64,000 bases of DNA from Sinorhizobium kostiense (GTDB taxonomy: Bacteria; Pseudomonadota; Alphaproteobacteria; Rhizobiales; Rhizobiaceae), in NCBI RefSeq assembly GCF_017874595.1, contig NZ_JAGILA010000005.1, positions 124,001 to 188,000 of the forward strand, in the 5' to 3' direction. Positions 55,833 through 63,941 of this stretch are shown here, in pieces (the first letter of the stretch is position 1; every line of letters starts with the position of its first letter). Under the pieces are notes generated by a model. It was not told the DNA's origin, ran no database searches, and worked only from the letters and a program-made list of their open reading frames with translations. The translations under genes were made by a program, and so were the position numbers.

Positions 55833-57155
55833 ATGATGAGAAAGAACCTGCTTCTTCCCGTGGCCGCGCTCCTGCTCGGCACTTTGTTCCTCTTTCTTGG
55901 AAACGGTCTGCAAGGTCTGCTGCTGCCGGTGCGCGGCACGGCGGAAGGATATCCGACCAACATTCTCGGTTTTCTCGGCACCTCCTGGGCCTCGGGTTTC
56001 GTGCTCGGCTGCTTCTTCGCACCAAATGTCGTCAAGCGCATCGGCCATGTGCGCGCCTTCAGCGTTTTCACCGCGCTGATCGCGATCATCTCGCTCATGA
56101 CCGGCGTGCTGATCGATCCGATTTGGTGGGTCGCATTGAGAGCGGTCACCGGTTTTGCGACGGCCGGCACATCGATGATCATCGAAAGCTGGCTGAACGA
56201 GCGCGCCACCAATGAAAGCCGCGGCGTGATCTTTTCGCTGTATATCGCCATCACGCTCGTCGGCGTCGTTGGCGGCCAGATGATGATTCCCTTCGGCGAA
56301 ACGTCGACGACCTTCTTCTTCATGATCTGCGGCATTCTCTACTGCGTCGCCATGCTGCCGACGCTGTTGTCGAAGGCCGCCTCGCCGCAGCCGCTGAAGC
56401 AGGTGCGGCTCGACCTTCGCGGACTCTACCGCAATTCGCCTGTCTCTTTCCTCGGCATCCTGTTGATCGGCACTGCCAATGGCGCTTTCGGCACACTTGG
56501 CGCGGTCTTCGGACGCCAGGCCGGCCTTTCCGACAGCACAGTTGCCACCATGATGAGCGTGGCGATATTCGCCGGCGCGGTGATGCAGTTGCCGGCCGGC
56601 CGCGTCTCCGACCGCGTCGACCGCCGTTATGTGCTCGCCGCCCTCGCCGCTGTGGGGGCCTCCGCGGGACTCCTGCTGTTCGTCGCCGAGCCGAGCCAGG
56701 TCTGGATCGTGATGACGCTGATCGCCATCTATGGCGCCGCTGCCAATGCGCTCTACCCGATCGCGGTCTCGCATGCCAACGACTTCGCCACGCCCGAGGA
56801 CTTCGTCAAGGTATCGGGCGGCCTGCTCCTCCTCTACGGCATCGGCACGATTATCGGCCCGACGATCGGCGGACCGGTGATGACCGCCGCCGGGCCCTAT
56901 GGCCTCTTCATGATCACAGCCGCAGCGCATATGCTGATCACTGCCTATGCGATCGTCCGCAGCCGGCGGCGCGCACCGATACCGGTCGCCGAACGCGAGA
57001 CATTCTCGCCTGTCAATGCCGGCGCGCCGACGACGCCGGAAAGCTTGCAGCTTTCCCCGCGCGCAATGCCGGTCGACGAGCCTCAGAACGGCGGCGTGGA
57101 TGAGGAGGACGAAGATAAGCTGGAGGAGGAGGAGAAGGAGAATGAGCCTGTTTGA
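55833..57155 (+). CDS. MFS transporter (YcaD-like)
   Basis: A 440-residue twelve-helix major facilitator protein. The first helix is VAALLLGTLFLFLGNGLQGL. A VLGCFFAPNVVKRIGHVRAF sequence replaces the usual loop motif, and the middle contains QLPAGRVSDRVDRRYVLA. The C-terminal 60 residues are acidic (EEDEDKLEEEEKENEPV). Its end overlaps the DUF1192 gene by 14 nt. Substrate unknown. Confidence 0.9.
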   Translation: MMRKNLLLPVAALLLGTLFLFLGNGLQGLLLPVRGTAEGYPTNILGFLGTSWASGFVLGCFFAPNVVKRIGHVRAFSVFTALIAIISLMTGVLIDPIWWVALRAVTGFATAGTSMIIESWLNERATNESRGVIFSLYIAITLVGVVGGQMMIPFGETSTTFFFMICGILYCVAMLPTLLSKAASPQPLKQVRLDLRGLYRNSPVSFLGILLIGTANGAFGTLGAVFGRQAGLSDSTVATMMSVAIFAGAVMQLPAGRVSDRVDRRYVLAALAAVGASAGLLLFVAEPSQVWIVMTLIAIYGAAANALYPIAVSHANDFATPEDFVKVSGGLLLLYGIGTIIGPTIGGPVMTAAGPYGLFMITAAAHMLITAYAIVRSRRRAPIPVAERETFSPVNAGAPTTPESLQLSPRAMPVDEPQNGGVDEEDEDKLEEEEKENEPV

Positions 57156-57330
57156 CGACCATCAGCCGAAGAAGAAGACCGCCCATGAGATTGGCAGCGA
57201 CCTCTCGCAGCTCTCGGTCGATGAACTGTCGGCGCGCATCGCGCTCTTGACCGAAGAAATCGCGAGGCTCGAGGCCGAACGCGCCCGCAAATCCGCCAGC
57301 CGCTCGGCGGCCGAAGGCCTCTTCCGCTGA
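57142..57330 (+). CDS. DUF1192 family small coiled-coil protein
   Basis: A 62-residue protein beginning MSLFDDHQPKKKTAHEIGSD, with a heptad-like helix LSARIALLTEEIARLEAERA. The ATG at 57142 lies inside the last codons of the MFS gene after GGAGAAGGAG, a strong ribosome-binding region that also encodes its Glu-rich tail. Function unknown; widely conserved in alphaproteobacteria. Confidence 0.82.
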   Translation: MSLFDDHQPKKKTAHEIGSDLSQLSVDELSARIALLTEEIARLEAERARKSASRSAAEGLFR

Positions 57331-57367
57331 CGCCCAGGCAACGCGACCGCCCCGGAAAAGGCAGGGC

Positions 57368-57382
57368 TTAACGGCAAATTAA
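57368..57382 (+). promoter_or_regulatory. CtrA box before the small-RNA candidate
   Basis: TTAA (57368-57371), CGGCAAA, TTAA (57379-57382) matches the full CtrA consensus. The next downstream unit on the plus strand is not rcdA but a short sequence ending in the terminator at 57479-57505. Confidence 0.6.
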
Positions 57383-57404
57383 GCATTTTCTGCGATTGTC
57401 GGAT

Positions 57405-57505
57405 CATCCGGATGCGTCCGGGCTCAGACATTTTCACCGACTGGCGAATGGGTCTGATTTTCTCCCTGTTTTACCTTGAGAGCCGCTCCGTGCGGCTCTT
57501 TTTTT
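57405..57505 (+). ncRNA. candidate CtrA-controlled small RNA
   Basis: Between the CtrA box at 57368-57382 and a terminator at 57479-57505 lie about 100 nt with no ORF. A TCAGAC/GTCTGA stem encloses an internal region. It is followed by a single-stranded C/U-rich stretch (TTTTCTCCCTGTTTT) that could bind Shine-Dalgarno sequences, and then the terminator hairpin with a seven-U tail. This is the layout of rhizobial trans-acting sRNAs. The 5' end is estimated from the usual distance of a CtrA box to the start site and may be off by about 15 nt. Confidence 0.45.
57479..57505 (+). terminator. intrinsic terminator upstream of rcdA
   Basis: AGAGCCGC (57479-57486), five-base loop, GCGGCTCT (57492-57499) and a U-run to 57505. 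It is about 150 nt past the DUF1192 stop, so it ends either that operon or the small-RNA candidate. Confidence 0.85.
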
Positions 57506-57539
57506 GTTTCAGCAAAGGCAATTCAAAGAATTGTGGAGA

Positions 57540-57554
57540 TTAACCCTTTCTTAA
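57540..57554 (+). promoter_or_regulatory. CtrA box upstream of rcdA
   Basis: TTAA (57540-57543), CCCTTTC, TTAA (57551-57554): a perfect full CtrA site, 123 nt before the rcdA ATG and on the promoter side of the terminator. Confidence 0.7.
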
Positions 57555-57677
57555 GAATACTCTTGCGCGGAATGCGGTATCAGATCATTCTTTCAGCATA
57601 GACGGGCCCAAGGAAACTTTTCCCATGGCCTCGCCGTTACCTGACCGTGATGCGTTTGAACCAGGGATAACACAGGC

Positions 57678-58196
57678 ATGTCCGAGAGAGGATTGAATAC
57701 CGTCAGTTTCGCGGGACACGCTGCGTCCTCGGCGCAGTTCAAGGCTCTGTATGCGGAAGGCATGGGTCTTGTCGAGGAAACGGCGAGCTACCTCGACGGG
57801 CCGGGCCGGGCGGCTTCAAAGGTGTTGCCGCGTATGGCCTCCGTGCTTTATGCCGCCGAGTCGATGCGGCTGACCACCCGACTGATGCAAGTTGCCTCCT
57901 GGCTTCTCCTGCAGCGCGCCGTCAACAATGGCGAGATGAGCCGCGATCAGGTCCTGTCGGAAAAGAATAAGGTTCGCCTCGACAGCTTCAATGTCGACCG
58001 CAGCGCGCCCGGCTGGAACGACCTTCCGGACATGTTCCGCGACCTGATCGAGCGATCGCTCCGCCTGCAGAACCGCGTCGCCCTGCTCGACCGCGAGATC
58101 TACCGACCCCAGGAAGCGGCAGCCTTCCTCCCCGACAATCAGAACGGCGTCAAGGCGCAGATCAAGCTGCTGCAAACCGCCTTCGGCACCAACTGA
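57678..58196 (+). CDS. rcdA: RcdA-like regulator of CtrA degradation (DUF1465)
   Basis: RcdA is a ClpXP adaptor that helps degrade CtrA in the cell cycle of Caulobacter and rhizobia. The 172-residue product is all-helical: SAQFKALYAEGMGLVEETAS, AAESMRLTTRLMQVASWLLL and DLIERSLRLQNRVALLDREI, as in the DUF1465 family to which RcdA belongs. A GGG-type ribosome-binding sequence precedes the ATG. With a CtrA box upstream, it would form a feedback on CtrA stability. It ends in a terminator. Confidence 0.87.
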   Translation: MSERGLNTVSFAGHAASSAQFKALYAEGMGLVEETASYLDGPGRAASKVLPRMASVLYAAESMRLTTRLMQVASWLLLQRAVNNGEMSRDQVLSEKNKVRLDSFNVDRSAPGWNDLPDMFRDLIERSLRLQNRVALLDREIYRPQEAAAFLPDNQNGVKAQIKLLQTAFGTN

Positions 58197-58216
58197 GATC
58201 CGTCCATGAATTTGAG

Positions 58217-58240
58217 CCCGGCCGACGCGCCGGGTTTTTT
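58217..58240 (+). terminator. intrinsic terminator of rcdA
   Basis: CCCGGC (58217-58222), six-base loop, GCCGGG (58229-58234), TTTTTT. It lies 20 nt past the stop. Confidence 0.87.
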
Positions 58241-58261
58241 GTCTGCAGGACGAGGGACAAC

Positions 58262-58292
58262 AAAAAAGCCCGGCATCAGCCGGGCTTTTTTT
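58262..58292 (-). terminator. bidirectional terminator of rpmE
   Basis: GCCCGGC (58268-58274), ATCA, GCCGGGC (58279-58285), with six A on one side and seven T on the other, so it can end minus-strand rpmE transcripts and back up the rcdA terminator. Confidence 0.9.
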
Positions 58293-58308
58293 GCAATCAT
58301 CTGGAGGC

Positions 58309-58530
58309 TTAGAGGCCGAGGCCTTCGAAGCGCTTCTTGAACTTGGAAACGCGGCCGCCGCGGTCGACGAGCTGCTGGTTGCCGCCGGTCCAGGCCGGGT
58401 GCGACTTCGGATCGATTTCCAGGTTCATCGTCGCACCTTCCGCACCCCAGGTCGAGCGGGTCTCGTATTCGGTGCCGTCGGTCATGACCACCTTGATCAT
58501 GTGGTAGTCGGGATGGATGTCTGCCTTCAT
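58309..58530 (-). CDS. rpmE: 50S ribosomal protein L31
   Basis: The 73-residue product begins [20 protein letters not shown] and has the L31 features [19 protein letters not shown] and [14 protein letters not shown]. It has no cysteines, so it is the zinc-free form. Start at 58530 is the family start. It is divergent from the ABC transporter gene. Confidence 0.97.
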   Translation of the reverse strand: MKADIHPDYHMIKVVMTDGTEYETRSTWGAEGATMNLEIDPKSHPAWTGGNQQLVDRGGRVSKFKKRFEGLGL

Positions 58531-58728
58531 AACAATCTTCCTAGAGTTCCAGGGTCCAATTGTCGCAAGGCATTGCGACTTCGGGACCGAACACGTAAAT
58601 GAAGCCGCAGACCGCTCTCGGGCCACGGCTTCCCAATTCGATGCCGTGCCTATACATGAAGGACCGCGGGATAACAAGTGCCGAGCGGAAGACTTAAACC
58701 CCTCCGTTACAGGCCATCGGGGGGTTAC

Positions 58729-60531
58729 GTGGCTAGACAAGAGAACCGACCGCCAACGCGCAAGTCCATCCGTCCGCTGGCCACGATGCTACCCTATGTC
58801 GCGCGGTATCGCGGGCTAGTGTGCGGCGCGGCGATCTCGCTGACGATCGCCGCTGTCACGACGCTGGTGCTGCCGCTCGCCGTTCGTCGTATGATCGACC
58901 ACGGCTTCTCCAATTCCGATTCCGCCTTCATCAACACCTACTTCTCGATGCTGATGGTGCTGGCGATCGTACTCGCGCTGGCGAGTGCCGCCCGGTATTA
59001 TTTCGTCATCTCGCTCGGGGAGCGCATCGTCGCCGACCTCAGACGCGAGGTGTTCGCGCGAGTGACGGCGCTTTCCGCCGGCTTCTTCGATGTCAACCAG
59101 TCGGGCGAGATCGTTTCGCGGCTCACCGCCGACACGACACAGATCAAGTCGGCGGTTGGGGCGACGGCGTCGGTCGCGCTGCGCAACCTCATTCTCTGTC
59201 TCGGCGCCATTTCCATGATGGTCTATACCAGCCCGAAGCTCTCCAGCCTCGTGCTTGCGGCCATTCCGCTGATCGTCTTCCCGCTGGTCGGCTTCGGCCG
59301 CTCGGTCCGCCGCCGCGCCCGTGGAGCGCAGGATACGCTCGCCGCTGCCTCCGCCTATGCCGGCGAGGCGATCGCAGCCACCCGTACCTTGCAGGCTTTC
59401 AACGGTGAAGAGAGCGCCAATCGGCGGTTCGGCGCGGCGGTCGAGGACGCCTATGACGCCGCACGCGCGGCAATCAAGGCACGCTCGGCCCTCACCGCCT
59501 TCGCCATCACCATGGTCTTCGGCAGCGTCGTCGCCGTATTGTGGTTCGGCGCAAGAGACGTGCTCAACGGAACGCTTTCCGCCGGCACGCTCGGCCAGTT
59601 CCTGCTCTATTCGCTCTTCGCCGCCGGCAGCCTCGGTGCGCTGTCCGAAGTATGGGGCGAACTTTCCCAGGCCGCCGGCGCCGCCGAGCGGCTGAGCGAG
59701 CTCTTGAGCGAGGTGCCCCAGATCCGCGCGCCGGAAAATCCGGCGCCATTGCCTGTGCCGGCGAAGGGGGCGGTCGCCTTTACGGACGTGCATTTCGCCT
59801 ATCCGGCACGTCCGGATTACAAGAGCCTCAAGGGCCTGAGCTTCACGGTCGAGCCCGGGGAGACGGTGGCGATTGTCGGCCCCTCGGGCGCCGGAAAGAG
59901 CACTGTCTTTTCCATGCTCCTGCGCTACTACGATCCGGCGAAGGGGAATGTCCTCGTCGATGGCACCGACATCCGCACAGTCCACCCGAAAGAACTGCGC
60001 GAGCGGATCGCGATCGTGCCACAGGATGTGACGATTTTCGCCGCTTCGGTGCACGACAACATTGCCTTTGGTGCACCGGACGCAAGTCGCACGGCGGTAG
60101 AAGCGGCCGCGAGCGCCGCGCAGGCGGATGAATTCATCGCCAAGTTCGACCATGGCTACGATACGCTGGTTGGCGAGCGTGGCGTGACCCTTTCAGGCGG
60201 CCAGCGCCAGCGCATCGCGATTGCGCGCGCCATTCTTCGCAACGCCCCGATCCTGCTCCTCGATGAGGCGACCTCGGCTCTCGACGCCGAGAGCGAGAAG
60301 CTGGTGCAGAAGGCGCTCGAGGGGCTGATGCGCGAGCGCACCACCCTCGTGATCGCCCATCGGCTCGCCACCGTGCTCAAGGCGGACCGCATCCTCGTCA
60401 TGGAAAACGGCCGCATCGTAGAGGGAGGCACCCACGCCTCGCTGATCCGCCAGGGTGGGCTTTACGCCAAGCTCGCCCGGCTGCAATTCGACCATGGGGC
60501 AGAGGGGCTTTTCGTCGCCACGCACCGGTAA
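58729..60531 (+). CDS. ABC exporter, fused permease and ATPase (MsbA-like)
   Basis: A 600-residue half-transporter with six membrane helices in about residues 30-320 and an ATPase domain from about 350. Walker A is GPSGAGKST, the signature LSGGQRQR, and Walker [14 protein letters not shown]. The GTG at 58729 is chosen because a G-rich ribosome-binding sequence (58719-58724) precedes it; a GTG at 58678 is open but less likely. Substrate unknown; lipid and multidrug exporters have this form. Confidence 0.9.
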   Translation: MARQENRPPTRKSIRPLATMLPYVARYRGLVCGAAISLTIAAVTTLVLPLAVRRMIDHGFSNSDSAFINTYFSMLMVLAIVLALASAARYYFVISLGERIVADLRREVFARVTALSAGFFDVNQSGEIVSRLTADTTQIKSAVGATASVALRNLILCLGAISMMVYTSPKLSSLVLAAIPLIVFPLVGFGRSVRRRARGAQDTLAAASAYAGEAIAATRTLQAFNGEESANRRFGAAVEDAYDAARAAIKARSALTAFAITMVFGSVVAVLWFGARDVLNGTLSAGTLGQFLLYSLFAAGSLGALSEVWGELSQAAGAAERLSELLSEVPQIRAPENPAPLPVPAKGAVAFTDVHFAYPARPDYKSLKGLSFTVEPGETVAIVGPSGAGKSTVFSMLLRYYDPAKGNVLVDGTDIRTVHPKELRERIAIVPQDVTIFAASVHDNIAFGAPDASRTAVEAAASAAQADEFIAKFDHGYDTLVGERGVTLSGGQRQRIAIARAILRNAPILLLDEATSALDAESEKLVQKALEGLMRERTTLVIAHRLATVLKADRILVMENGRIVEGGTHASLIRQGGLYAKLARLQFDHGAEGLFVATHR

Positions 60532-60547
60532 GCCAGCGCACCGGCCC

Positions 60548-60569
60548 GGGAAATCGGAACCGATTTCCC
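60548..60569. repeat. short copy of the A-module of the palindromic element
   Basis: GGGAAATCGG-AA-CCGATTTCCC is a perfect 10-bp inverted repeat between the convergent ends of the ABC exporter gene and the MotB-like gene. The core AAATCGGAACCGATTT is the same as at 62914-62929. Confidence 0.65.
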
Positions 60570-60618
60570 AATTCTCGCCCATGCGTCATGCGTCAGGATC
60601 AAACGCGGTGCTGCGCGC

Positions 60619-61650
60619 CTATTTCTCGGTGAGCTTGAGCTCGATGCGGCGGTTCTGCGCCCGTGCCTCCAGGCTTTCCCCATCGGCGATCGGCTGATAC
60701 TCGCCGAAACCAGCCGCCACCAGGCGATCGGCCGGAACGCCCCTGGAGATCAGGAACTTGACGACCGAAGTGGCACGGGCCGACGAAAGCTCCCAATTGT
60801 CCCGGAATCGCCCGGTTCCCGACAGTTGCACATTGTCCGTATGCCCATCGACGCGAAGGACCCAGTTGATCTCCGATGGGATTTCCTTGGCAAGATCGAG
60901 CAGCGCCACGGCGAGTTTGCTCATCTCCGCCTGGCCTTCGGGATTGAGATCACTGCTGCCGGAAGAAAAAAGCACCTCCGATTGGAAGACGAAGCGATCG
61001 CCGACAATGCGGATGTTTTCTCGATCGGACAGAATTTCCCTCAGCCGCCCGAAGAAATCGGAGCGATAACGGTTGAGCTCCTGGACGCGCTGAGCGAGTG
61101 CGACGTTCAGCCGACGACCGAGATCGGCAATCTTGGCCTGCGAAGCCTGGTCCTTCGCCTCCGATGCCTGAAGCGCGCCCTCGATGGCGGCGATCTGGCT
61201 GCGCAGTGCCGCTATCTGCTGGTTAAGGAGCTCGATCTGACTCATCGCGCGGGCGCTGATCTGCCGCTCGTTCTCGAGCTCCGATCCCAGCCGGCCGATC
61301 TTCTCATTGGCCGTGTCGACGCTGCCGGCGCCCTTGTCCAGCAATGCCTGCAGGCGGGAGCGCTCGCCTTCGGACTGCGCGAGCGACGCCTGGAGATTGG
61401 CAAGTGAATCCTCCAGATCCTGCTTGCCGCTCTTTTCGAGCGCTAGCAGTTGCGTCAGCTCATTGATCTGGCTGTTCAGCCGGTTCAACACCTCGTCCTT
61501 ACCGCTGATCTCCCTGCCGAGCAGAAACTGCGCCAGAACGAAGACGCTAAGCAGGAACATGATCGCCATGAGCAAGGTCGAAAGCGCATCGACGAAGCCC
61601 GGCCAGTAATTGATCGCCCGCGCATTGCGGCCCCTTCGAACAAGTGCCAT
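60619..61650 (-). CDS. MotB-like/OmpA-domain protein of an envelope motor pair
   Basis: A 343-residue protein with MotB topology. A single N-terminal membrane helix carries an aspartate at residue 21 (PGFVDALSTLLMAIMFLLSV), placed as the proton-binding residue of MotB. About 150 residues of coiled coil (ISGKDEVLNRLNSQINELTQ and following) lead to a C-terminal OmpA-like peptidoglycan-binding domain (LRVDGHTDNVQ, FGEYQPIADGES). The coiled coil is much longer than in flagellar MotB. It starts three bases after the MotA-like gene. Known to be common in rhizobia; function not established. Confidence 0.85.
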   Translation of the reverse strand: MALVRRGRNARAINYWPGFVDALSTLLMAIMFLLSVFVLAQFLLGREISGKDEVLNRLNSQINELTQLLALEKSGKQDLEDSLANLQASLAQSEGERSRLQALLDKGAGSVDTANEKIGRLGSELENERQISARAMSQIELLNQQIAALRSQIAAIEGALQASEAKDQASQAKIADLGRRLNVALAQRVQELNRYRSDFFGRLREILSDRENIRIVGDRFVFQSEVLFSSGSSDLNPEGQAEMSKLAVALLDLAKEIPSEINWVLRVDGHTDNVQLSGTGRFRDNWELSSARATSVVKFLISRGVPADRLVAAGFGEYQPIADGESLEARAQNRRIELKLTEK

Positions 61651-61653
61651 GGA

Positions 61654-62754
61654 TCAATCACCCCCATCATCGGCGTGGAGCTTGGGCTGCGAAAGCGCTT
61701 TCTCGCTGTGTACCGCGATCCGGTCCGCTTGGCCGATGCGCGCGCTCAGCCTGTCCAGCGTCTTGCGCATGGATTTCGCTTCCTCCTGCTGCGCCTCGAT
61801 CCAGTCGCGCAGCATCTGCTGCTCGCCGCGCATGTTCTTGACGAGGCCCTGGATGCCCTCGGCAAGGCTCGCCATCGCCGCGGTCGTCCGCTGATTTACG
61901 CCGCCGTCATGAGCTATTCGGGCAATCTGGTCGGTCAGGCGCCGCAACTCCTCGGCCGGTGCGTTGTCCACCACCTGGAGCGGCGTCGAAACCCCGGTGC
62001 CAACATCGGTGACCGATGACAGCCAGTTTTCGAGTTCGGTGTAGAAACGGTTCTGCGCGCGGCCCGCCTGAAGGTCCAGGAAGCCGAGGATCAGCGAACC
62101 CGAAAGGCCGAACAGTGAAGCCGAAAAGGCAGTCCCCATGCCGGTCAACGGCGCCGACAGGCCGCTTTTCAACGATCCCAGAAGGTCCTCCGTGCTGCCG
62201 CTGCCTGCGTCCAACGATTGAATGACGGTGTTGATCGAGCCGATGGTGCCGAGCAGACCCCAGAAGGTGCCGAGCAGCCCTAGGAAGACGAGAAGACCGG
62301 TGAGATAGCGGGTGGTGTCGCGCGACTCGTCGAGGCGCGTGGCGATCGAGTCGAGGATCGACCGAAGCGCAATCGTCGAGATGCCTGTATTGTGTCGCTC
62401 GCCGATCAGTGCCCGCATCGGCGCAAGCAGCACCGGATCGCGCCCGACCTTGGCCGCGCTCCCGGCGGCGCGGAATGAATTGAACCAGCGGACTTCCGGC
62501 CTGAGGCCAAGAACGTGGTTGAACGCCAGAAGGATGCCAATCAGCAAAACGCCAAGGATCAGCCCATTGAGACCGGGATTACCGAAGAATGCATCGCTCG
62601 CCTGGCGGAATAGGATAGCGGCGACGAAACCGACGATGATCAGGAATATGGCCATCGTCCAGAAATAGGGCATGGGGCTCGAGAGTTTGTGAGGATTGTA
62701 ATTCTCCTCCGCGCCTTGCCCGTCACTCCAGCCAGACAGGTTCAATTTCGTCAT
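61654..62754 (-). CDS. MotA/TolQ/ExbB-like protein of an envelope motor pair
   Basis: A 366-residue protein with four hydrophobic segments (YFWTMAIFLIIVGFVAAILF, LNGLILGVLLIGILLAFNHV, GLLVFLGLLGTFWGLLGTI and MGTAFSASLFGLSGSLILGF). The last two match the MotA/TolQ channel helices. A C-terminal cytosolic region is rich in charged helices (LRDWIEAQQEEAKSMRKTLD). Start at MTKLNLSGWSDGQG (62754); an in-frame upstream ATG is in sequence unlike the family. The order MotA-like then MotB-like suggests a proton-driven device. It is separate from TolQR and from flagellar MotAB. Confidence 0.83.
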   Translation of the reverse strand: MTKLNLSGWSDGQGAEENYNPHKLSSPMPYFWTMAIFLIIVGFVAAILFRQASDAFFGNPGLNGLILGVLLIGILLAFNHVLGLRPEVRWFNSFRAAGSAAKVGRDPVLLAPMRALIGERHNTGISTIALRSILDSIATRLDESRDTTRYLTGLLVFLGLLGTFWGLLGTIGSINTVIQSLDAGSGSTEDLLGSLKSGLSAPLTGMGTAFSASLFGLSGSLILGFLDLQAGRAQNRFYTELENWLSSVTDVGTGVSTPLQVVDNAPAEELRRLTDQIARIAHDGGVNQRTTAAMASLAEGIQGLVKNMRGEQQMLRDWIEAQQEEAKSMRKTLDRLSARIGQADRIAVHSEKALSQPKLHADDGGD

Positions 62755-63140
62755 AAGTTTGCCAGTCTCCCGGTTTGCGGGCGACGCCGGGCCTTTTGGG
62801 CAAGGCGAGCGCCGCAAGGCTCTGAATCATCGGCCATTCTCGGCCCGCAGAAGCAATGCCACGCAAGGCCGAAGGCCATTCGCGCAGGCCCGGAGCCTAG
62901 CGCATCGGTCAGAAAATCGGAACCGATTTTTCGGAAAGCACGATACGCAGATTCAAAGACTTACAGCGTCGCTTGTGCATCTGATTAGACGCGCGGCGCC
63001 GTAGTGGAACTTTGTGCCAACTTGAAGGAAAACAAGCGCCCCACCGAACATAACTGCAGGGCTCTGCCAGCCGGATCCACATCGCTTGACAAAGACGAGG
63101 CACGCAGTCCGACGCCGGCCGGGCGCCCTGCACGATCCGG
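62755..63140. other. intergenic region between the motor pair and suhB
   Basis: 386 bases with the promoter of the MotA-like gene and the palindromic mosaic element at 62900-63003. No supported gene and no clear suhB terminator. Confidence 0.55.
62900..63003. repeat. copy of the palindromic mosaic element with both modules
   Basis: The first module is an imperfect palindrome with outer arms GCGCATCG and CGATACGC and inner AAAATCGG-AA-CCGATTTT (62913-62930). The second is TTACAGCG (62961-62968) to CGCCGTA (62997-63003) around GTGCATCTGATTAGACGCGC. It shares both modules with 42822-42929. Confidence 0.65.
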
Positions 63141-63941
63141 TTACTTGTTTGGAACCGGACGGCAAACGACCTCCTGCAGCGCCTTGGCGATGTATTCATT
63201 GCCGCAGATGATCGAACCGTCCTCCAATGGCTTGTTGGCTCCGTTGGCATCGGTCACCCATCCGCCAGCCTCGCGGATGAGCAGCACGCCGGCCGCGATA
63301 TCCCAGGCGGCGAGATCGCGCTCCCAATAACCATCGAAGCGGCCGGCGGCCACATAGGCAAGGTCGAGGGAAGCGGAGCCGAAGCGGCGGACGCCTGCGA
63401 CTTCGCCCATGACGTGACGCAACTCGATCAGGTATTTGCCGTGGTTGCCGCGGCCGAGATGCGGCGTGCCTGTGGCGATCACCGCGTCGGATAGGTTGCG
63501 GCGGGCGCCGACCCGCAACCGTCGATCGTTGAGGAAGGCGCCGCCGCCGCGCTCAGCGGTGTAGAGCTCGTCCGTGGCCGGGTTGAAGACGACGCCGCCG
63601 ACCACCTCGCCCTGACGCTCCAACGCGATCGAGACGGCAAAATGCGGTATGCCGTGCAGGAAATTGGTCGTGCCGTCGAGCGGATCGACGATCCAGCGAT
63701 GGGCGCCGTCGGTGCCCTTGATCTCCTCGCCCTCTTCGCCGAGGAAGCCATAGGTCGGACGCGCCTTCATCAGTTCCTGGTGAATGATCTGTTCTGCCTT
63801 GCGATCCGCCTGGGAAACGTAATCGCCCGGGCCCTTCAGCGAGACCTGCAGGTTCTGTACTTCGCCGAAGTCGCGCGCCAGCGACTTGCCGGCCTTGAAA
63901 GCGGCCTGGACCATGACATTGAGAAGGGCAGAACGGGCCAT
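63141..63941 (-). CDS. suhB: inositol-1-monophosphatase family protein
   Basis: Mg2+-dependent phosphatase of myo-inositol monophosphate and related sugars. The 266-residue product has the Li+-sensitive phosphatase metal motifs GEEGEE, IVDPLDGTTNFLHG and WDIAAGVLLIREAGG, in order. The ATG at 63941 fits the family. Bases 63942-64000 upstream hold only the leader, and no gene is seen there. Confidence 0.94.
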   Translation of the reverse strand: MARSALLNVMVQAAFKAGKSLARDFGEVQNLQVSLKGPGDYVSQADRKAEQIIHQELMKARPTYGFLGEEGEEIKGTDGAHRWIVDPLDGTTNFLHGIPHFAVSIALERQGEVVGGVVFNPATDELYTAERGGGAFLNDRRLRVGARRNLSDAVIATGTPHLGRGNHGKYLIELRHVMGEVAGVRRFGSASLDLAYVAAGRFDGYWERDLAAWDIAAGVLLIREAGGWVTDANGANKPLEDGSIICGNEYIAKALQEVVCRPVPNK

